From contig CAMRHE010000021.1 of the NCBI GenBank assembly GCA_947044405.1, positions 8,478,501 to 8,542,500 on the forward strand: a DNA stretch of 64,000 nt, given 5' to 3'. Shown in pieces: positions 57,198 through 64,000 of the stretch (position 1 is the first letter of the stretch; each line of letters begins with the position of its first letter). The position numbers and the translations under genes were made by a program. The notes beneath the pieces were generated by a model. The model did no database searches. It was not told the origin of the DNA and saw only the letters and a list, made by a program, of their open reading frames with translations. This DNA is from Leptodactylus fallax (Eukaryota > Chordata > Amphibia > Anura > Leptodactylidae).

Positions 57198-59265
57198 ATT
57201 GGCACTGCTGGATAGGGGAGAATGTGCGGTCCAGGTGTAGCAACCAGAACAAGTGCCTGGGCACAGAATGAACATATTTCCAAGTGTTGCTCTTCTGGAC
57301 CACCTGGAACAAGTATTTGGTTTCTGCAGTGAAAAGAGAGGGGAAAACCCAATCCTCCATTAAATGATTGGTCTTTCACTTCAAAAGGGTGCAATTAAAG
57401 TGAATCTGTTTCCAAGGTTCACCTGAATCTTTCAGAATAAACTTGGCGACCACTAAGCTCAAACCTATGTGGTGTTGTTGGCGTGATTTGGAGATGAATG
57501 CAGACACATTGCCTTTTGACCCCGGCAAAGGCAATCTGGAAAAACAGCTAATCATGAAATACTTCAAATCACCACCTCTTCCCTAGATACAAAATAAAAA
57601 AAAAGTTAAACATAAACACATTAGGTATACCTGTATCCAAAAATGTCTGTAAACCTTAAAAATAATATCCCATACGGCAACATCATCAATTGAAAATAGG
57701 TAATATTTGAAAAAAAGAATTTTTGTTTAACTTAAAGTTAATATTTATTCTCAATAATTGAAACACTTTTACTTTTCAAAATTAAAAAGAGTAATTCACA
57801 GAGAAATTAATTTCGTTAACTAAAGTTAATGATAAAAGTTATCTTTTTTTTACTTTTGTGTCTCTCTGAAATCTAAGATGTACAGTACATGCTCTGTTTG
57901 ACCCTACATGCTGTAGTACATCCAAGTGTTTACATGCACAGTACACTTAGACATCATCTGTTCTAAGGTGCTAAAATTTGCTTTTATTGTACTTGCTACA
58001 AACCACATAAATGTGATATTCTGTATATACTAAAAAGTGTCAAAGCTAAAGCTAATTTTAGTTTGACATCAGTGACATGAAAACACTATAAAAACAGTAG
58101 CAAGTAGTAGTGGAATTTCGGGTGAGACAATTTGATTTACACATTTATATTTCTGAAAAATAAAATACCTACTTAAAAATGATATACCGTTATTCAAAAT
58201 GGTGAAAAAAGGTGTATATTCACCCAATTGTGTTATCTCTCTCTAATATGTAAATGATTACAATATTAGAGCAAAAAATATGTTTATTGGGGAAAACTAT
58301 ACAATTGAAAGGAGGCTCTAGTACCCTGTTGGGCCATCTCTAGACTGGATGAGATACGATTGGGAATGGAGACAACGTCCGAGTTCAGGGTGGTTTTAAT
58401 ATATTAGGGGGCCCTGTTGAAAATGTTTAAATGCCCCCCCACCTAACTAGGCCCCTCATAAGGCCACACACAAAAAAAAAAAAAAAACAAAGCAAACTCA
58501 CCTAACCGCGTTCCCACAGACCTGCAGGCTCTGACTGTAATGATGTCTGCGGCTTGGCGCTTCCCTGCCACAGGCATTTGAATAATGGAGCACATAGCTG
58601 ATAGCTCCACTATTGTATTCAACCTCTCTCTGTGACCTAGGGACACAGATAGAGTTGAAATCACTGCTTGCCGCCCGGAACAGCAGGACAGCTCCTGAAA
58701 TGCGGGACTGTCCCACTCGATCTGGGGTGGCTGAGGGGGACAGGTGCTCCGTGATGCTCATTACCATAACTGAATAAACAAATTATCTTAGAATCGGCTG
58801 GGAGAAGAAAACAATGAAAGGTAGGGATAGAATGGCCTTTTTAAAGGTCATTCCAATGTGCCATTAGCTTAAAAGTGTTTTTTCTAATGATAGACTCCCT
58901 TTAAGGTGCTCACCAGAAAGTTCAACACTTGAAACATGATGCTTCTGCCTGCTCTCATTCGCTGTGTACCCCTCCCTTCTCCACTATCCCCTGGAATGAA
59001 ATCACGGGACACACACACTGCCTATGTGCAAACTCCCACCCTGGGGTCTGTGTTGTGTCAGATTTCTTCTTCATTCCATGCAACACCGCATTGCTTGAGC
59101 TTGTAAATGAAATACCATAGTTGTGGTCAATGACCTGAAAATAAATCAGATAAACAGGATATACATTAGAAAGTGTCTTGTATTGATGCATCTTGCCCAT
59201 ATTTTTTAAAAATTAGCTAACCCCTTTAACACTTCCATTTTTGAAAGCCTTCAAACAGTGTGTAT
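57198..59265. other. No recognisable gene
   Basis: AT-rich in 57590-58270. The stretch 58290-58370 (GGAGGCTCTAGTACCCTGTT) reads like the 5' part of an old DNA transposon but no protein can be recovered. Open frames at 58443-58767 are unrecognised. Confidence 0.35.
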
Positions 59266-59269
59266 GTGG

Positions 59270-59570
59270 GTGTTTTTGCCATTCTTCCAGAAGTGCATCT
59301 GTGAAGTCAGAAATTTATTTTAGAAGAGAACTGTGGCTTGCAATCACCATTCTAATTCATCCCAAAGGTGTTCAGTGGGGTTGAAGACATGATTCTGTAA
59401 GGGCCAGGCAAATTCTTCCACACCACCCTTGCCCAACCATGCTTTTATGAACCCAGCTTTGAGCCAAGGGGCACAGTCATGCTAAAACATTAAAGGGCCT
59501 TTCACAAACTGATCCCACAAAGTTGGAAGCATATAATTACCCAAAATGTCTTGTTATGCTAAAGCATTAA
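59270..59570 (-). pseudogene. Tc1-like transposase remnant
   Basis: Minus-strand translation gives KAWLGKGGVEEFAWPLQ then FNPTEHLWDELEW, matching the end of the DDE domain of a vertebrate Tc1 family, with SPDLNPIEHLW decayed. The adjacent plus-strand phrase CCACAAAGTTGGAAGCATAT is the inverted-repeat-proximal part of the same family. Interrupted by stops. Confidence 0.6.
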
Positions 59571-59694
59571 GACTTCCTTCCTTGTAAATAAGCAAATTAA
59601 GACAACCCTGAAAAAAAACACAACCCCATAGCATTATCCTTCTCATATGCATCTGTAATACTTTTGGCCTTCTGTATTGAACTTTTAAGATGAT

Positions 59695-60145
59695 TTAAAA
59701 GTTTCATGTCCTCATCGATGTGGGGTATTATAAACTGCTAGAAAGCCAACAGTGTGCTGAATTCAGCGCACTGTTAGCTTTTCTGGGAAGCTACCACGAT
59801 GCTGGAGATATCAGTGCTGTTAATTTCGGAAACGATAACTCGCCACTGTCAGAAGGGTGAGCCTTACAGGCTAGCGTCATCGCTGGGCTCTGAGGAAGGC
59901 CCCCCTTCCCGACAGTACAAGTCTATGGAATAGTTCTGTCAGGTGAGGTATTCCTCACAGCCCAGTAATAACGCTAGGCTGTAAAGCCTGCCCTTCTGAA
60001 AATGGGGGAGAAGATATAGGTGCCGAAATTAATGGCACCGAGGCGCTTACCAGGAAAGCTGACAGTGCGCTGAATTCATCGCACTGTTGGCTTTCTAGAG
60101 GTATATAATGCCGTACATCGATGAGGACATGAAATGTCTGTTTTA
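59695..60145. mobile_element. Foldback element, complete copy
   Basis: Outer arms 59702-59781 and 60054-60137 are inverted (TTTCATGTCCTCATCGATG to GCTAGAAAGCCAACAG, paired with CTGTTGGCTTTCTAG to CATCGATGAGGACATGAAA). Inner arms add GTCAGAAGGGTGAGCCTTAC with its inverse at 59980-60000. The same family has a partial copy at 26312-26717. Confidence 0.8.
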
Positions 60146-61635
60146 AGTACCTCTCCTACTCTCTCTTTGATGATTAATGAGCTCCTTGATGTTCTCCTTG
60201 GTTACCAAGGAGCTTTGTGGTGAATATCCTCTGTGGGCGGCACTCAGCATTTGTCATGTCAGATGATCCTACTGCTGTTGTGTGCTGAAGTTCCTGCCTC
60301 ATATTGGATGGGGGCTGGAGTGGTCAAAGCTGGGCTATCATGCTGTAACCTCATGGCCGAGCATTAATACTGCAGGTGATGTGCTGTAAACATATGATAT
60401 ATAGTATTCTCATCAAGGATAAGATCAACATCAGAATCAAAGGTAAACAACAAGATTATTTTTAACACAACTGGGGGTAGTTTAGCATTAAAGGTAGCAA
60501 TATCCTGGGCTTAACAGAGGTGTTTCTGGTGCTGGGTGCCAAATAAACAGCATAGCAGGTAACAGCAATTCAAAAGAAATGGCTTTATTCAGCTTGTAAA
60601 TGATAGCAGTAACAAAAATAACAAAACAGACTAACCCACACACAGGGTAATACCTCACTTCTTGTACCCTGACTAACTTCTGAGGGCAAGATGCTTTACT
60701 GAGAGTCCTCCTCAGCAGTCTGGCTCACACTGAGCTTAACCAAGTCCCTTCTGGAATCCAGTCCTCTTGAGACAGACCACCTGTCTGTATCCAACTGGTC
60801 GACAGTCCACTTGCTTTCTGCAGGTCACCCTCAGCACTCTCCAGCTGTGTGCTCTCTCTCTGGAGTTGGGCGTGGTCAAGGTCCTTTTCAACCATGTTTT
60901 TGGGTCGCACTCCATCATCCTTTAGGTTCTGTTGGGGATTACAAGGGACCCCGAGATATGTTGTCGAGTTTATAATCAGGTAATCAATACAAGAAGACAC
61001 ATGCACACGTGTTGTGTGTATAATGAATTCTGTTTATTGAGAAGTGTCAGGGTATCTTTTTAGGAAAATAATGGCTTTGTGCCAGCTTTCACATCACAAA
61101 AACCGTCATATAAAGCATGCAATACAATTGGTTAAAAATAGAATGGGCATTCTGCATGACTAGCACGTGGACATCGCGTGCACTTCCGGTATCCACCATC
61201 TTAGCATCTGACCATATTAGCGCAACCTGCTAAGTAAGCCTTGGAAATCTGATAAAACATTTTTAATGAGATCTAGCGCTTATCGCCATGTAGGACATCC
61301 GCAGTTCTGTGGCGGAGGGCCCAGACATTACAAGATTAATACGCATAAGCTAAATTTATATTAAACATAAAAACATGTGGAAATGTGCTAGCCACCAGGT
61401 GCGGCCTTCACAGCAACAACCAGCATCTCATACAAGGATACTGTGGCTACACACCCATGAACATGGCTAAACTCCCAGAAAATACTATCTTAAACCTTGA
61501 AGTTATCTCAAGGCTGCTCATTCAGCAAAATCTTTAATCACTTCAAACATGGCTGTTAGGGGAGACAAGATGGAGGACAGACAAAATGGAGTCAAGTGAA
61601 ACAAGATGGCGTCTTAACTCTAACAGTTCACTCCC

Positions 61636-61640
<5 letters not shown>
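60146..61640. other. Unclassified, possibly LTR-like sequence
   Basis: The stretches at 60540-60960 and 60960-61630 contain GCTTTATTCAGCTTGTAA and CTGTTTATTGAGAAGTG phrases and end GAGGACAGACAAAATGGAGT, suggesting retroelement ends. I found no paired LTRs, primer-binding site or coding motif. The frame at 60725-61006 is unrecognised. Confidence 0.25.

Positions 61641-61672
<32 letters not shown>
61639..61672. repeat. (TA)n microsatellite
   Basis: About 17 uninterrupted TA units. Confidence 0.95.
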
Positions 61673-61677
<5 letters not shown>

Positions 61678-62631
61678 TTGCCTGACAATACTGTGACAGA
61701 GTCCTTTAGGAAGGGCATGCAGATAGACCTATGTTGCTCCTTCCAGTTAACTATGGTCTGCCTAGTGTGTCCTATCAACAGCTCAGTAAAGGATCTAGGT
61801 AAACAGGCTTGGATTGGCTAACGAGGGTACAGTTGAATCCTCCAGTGGGCTTCTGAGACATGATGGGCCCCTAAAACAACAAAACACAGTAAACTTACTG
61901 TACTGTACATATAGTGTACAGTATCTCAACCAACCTATGCATTCATACAGTAAACTGGGTAGATTTTAACTATCCAGCTACTGATTACATAGACACATCA
62001 GCTGGATGAAATGACATCTAGGCAGGCCAGCCAGTGTCCTCCTTCTCTGGTCCACACCTTCTCAAAGTTGCTGTGAAGCCCCAGTCACCAGTCATCTTGC
62101 AGCTACTTGATGCCTGCTGCTATAAGAGCACATATCCCTGGCTCATAATGCGTGGCACATGCAGTAATAAGTGTGCCGCAGCAGTCTTGTTCCCGTGTAC
62201 TACCTCACCGCTCCTGTTACTTTAATTGGAGTGATGCTGAACACGCTGCCTGCCCACTAGAAGCACATCCAGGGTCCAGATATTGCACCCTGACAGATCA
62301 CATACTGATGACCTATACTGTAGAGAAGATATCAGTATGAAAATTTGGTTTGAAAACCCCTTTAAGAGACTATATTCTATCACGCTGATGTTTATGCCTG
62401 AAAATCCTGTTGATAAAAAAAACATTTATCCCTTATAAATCGACAATCATTATTCTCTAAATTACTACCAGTTCTTGCTCTCATTTTAACATGTCTTTGG
62501 ATGTATTACTTTCTGTTATCTATGGTGTAATTTGCTTTTAAAACTGTTACAGAGAAGGCCACTGTGGTTGCTCAACAGTCACTTTTAAGAAGGGTTATAT
62601 TATAAGGCTCTGAGTCTTTGGACTGTAAGTT

Positions 62632-63145
62632 AAAGGGGTAGTCCGCCGTTTCAAAACTGATAGCTTACCGTTTACGTTAGGTTCACACCTGCGTTCGGGT
62701 TTCCGTTAGTAGGGTCTGCTTGGGGACCCCTGAAACGGAAACCTAATCTGCTTAAAAAAAGTGGTTACCCACAGACCCCATAGACTAAAATGGGGTCCGT
62801 CAGAAAAATGCGGAGAGAAAAGGACTTTTTTCTCTGAATTTTTAAAGTGGAGACTGGGCACAGGTGTGAACCTAACCTAAGACAGGCCATCAATTTCAGA
62901 TCACCTTCATTGTTCACGCACCATAGTCTTGATAGTGGCGGTTATGGTTACTGCAGTGGTATCCTATTCAAGTCCATTGAACACGTCTACAGTGCCCACA
63001 AACACTGCCATCAAGCAGCACAACACCCAGCATGTAGTCAATGCTAGGGGCTGCATGTCCGGTTATACAGCTACTCGATGGTTGGTCCCAACAATCAGAA
63101 CACCCACTGATCTAAAAGTGATGTTTTATCTTAAAGGGGTCATCT
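62632..63145. mobile_element. TTAA-type element interrupted by a second miniature element
   Basis: TTAAAGGGGTAGTCCGCCGT at 62632 starts an element of the TTAAAGGGG type; its usual interior (GATAGCTTA then GACAGGCCATCAATTTCAGA) is split by the insertion at 62677-62875. Another TTAAAGGGG lies at 63134, so the right limit is uncertain. Confidence 0.5.
62677..62875. mobile_element. Nested miniature inverted-repeat element
   Basis: Perfect 15-bp inverted ends TTAGGTTCACACCTG and CAGGTGTGAACCTAA, 199 bp, no coding capacity. It lies within the TTAA-type element. Confidence 0.8.
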
Positions 63146-64000
63146 GGGGTGTATAAAGTGTATTGAATCTGCTTTATAATGAAAAATAGGCCACAATTAC
63201 CCTGATAAACTAATCTGTAGTGACATGCAGTGAGGACTCTATTCTGGTCACGTGCTGCACTCCTCTTCTTGTCCACTAAATACATACCGAGACTTCACCA
63301 TTGAACACGTGCCTCCTCTTTGCTCCGTCCACCCAATCGTCATAGAGCACGAGACGATTCCTCTCGCCATTGTTACACCCACCTTAGTGCAGAGAGAAAT
63401 CGTCATAGGTCATGTGACCGTATCTCGTGCCTCATCTCTGCAGTAGCCTCTAGTGACTGCAACATGTTCAGTGTGTGCAGCTGCTGCTGCTGGGAAGCTA
63501 CAGAGACAGACAGTGCTTAGTAAGTCTATTGTGTGTCCTGCTGTGCTCTCGTGCCTTCCGCCCCCTCCCCCTTCTTGCTCAGGGATGAGTGCTTTGCTCT
63601 CATTGATTTACAGCTATTGTGGCTGCCGGATAGAGGTTTACAGTGTGGTCACATATCCTCCTAATGTATGTGACGTGGGTAGTGGTAACAGCTGCAGACC
63701 CTCCTCAGTAATGCACACTTGGCACAACTACGTGGTGGCTTACAATTGGCCTTGTGCACATTAGTAGAATTTCTAGTCTCAATAGAAGGATATAACAGCT
63801 CCCCCTATACAAACAACTATACAGCTAGAGAAGGGCCAATAAACAGGAGTGTAACGTATAGGGGAGTGTTCACATCCTGCATTTTGGAGCTTGTTCACAC
63901 ATGCACTAGTAGCTGATATGGAAGATTATATGTACATGACTGGTTGTAGTCCACTACATAGCTGTGCCAGTTGTATATTTCTGAGGAGGTCCTGCAGCTG
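63146..64000. other. No recognisable gene
   Basis: Several short open frames (63252-63916) without family motifs. Confidence 0.35.

Noticed and set aside
58443..58767. Possible host exons from open frames
   Set aside because: No motif, no conserved splice context, and the frames overlap in a repeat-rich segment.

Overview
The window is vertebrate genomic DNA made almost entirely of transposable elements, most likely from an amphibian (probably a frog). The inference rests on the mix seen together: many decayed Tc1-like transposons with long inverted ends, L1- and L2-type LINE pieces, Penelope-like element (PLE) pieces with a GIY-YIG domain, a SCAN-like Gag LTR retrotransposon, hAT elements with 8-bp target duplications, TTAA-flanked miniature elements and a degenerate V-SINE. 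I found no convincing host exon, functional tRNA, rRNA or CRISPR array. All recognisable coding sequence belongs to mobile elements and all of it is broken.

Layout. 1-8.8 kb: AT-rich DNA, an inverted pair of Tc1 remnants (1.34-2.64 kb), a 40-bp triplication and a 1.3-kb non-autonomous hAT element (6490-7802). 8.9-13.6 kb: one minus-strand L1 with an 11-bp target duplication, reverse transcriptase deleted, ORF1 split by an insertion. 13.9-16.9 kb: a Tc1-like element with a tRNA-like segment, split by a minus-strand PLE carrying a hammerhead-ribozyme-like fold, then an L2 3' end. 18-27.6 kb: PLE-derived hairpins, a tandemly duplicated repeat invaded by a hAT element, a V-SINE, and Harbinger and Tc1 pieces. 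27.6-35 kb: miniature elements, a possible gag-like fragment, and a full-length dead Tc1 (30192-32090) interrupted by a short PLE tail. 35.2-41.5 kb: a Tc1 whose transposase stays open until a hAT-like sequence replaces its catalytic Glu region, nested TTAA elements, a 30-bp minisatellite, and old L1 and Tc1 remnants. 43.7-51.5 kb: a plus-strand L1 split by a young-looking LTR retrotransposon (45404-50462) with gag and protease but no reverse transcriptase or integrase, and a 108-nt uninterrupted G run. 51.8-54.1 kb: a Tc1 with a duplicated catalytic domain. 54-64 kb: miniature elements, one more Tc1 remnant, a large foldback element and unannotated DNA.

The most notable signal is a set of hammerhead-like motifs in PLE-derived sequence: 14738-14818 with an intact core, relics at 27037-27097 and 31602-31657, and a weak one near 18450. 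Two of these sites lie in the loop of a long inverted repeat. Next in interest are the non-autonomous SCAN-Gag LTR element and the Tc1 with two divergent catalytic domains. Because no tool was run, family names rest on recognised motifs, terminal repeats and target duplications. Boundaries without target duplications are approximate.
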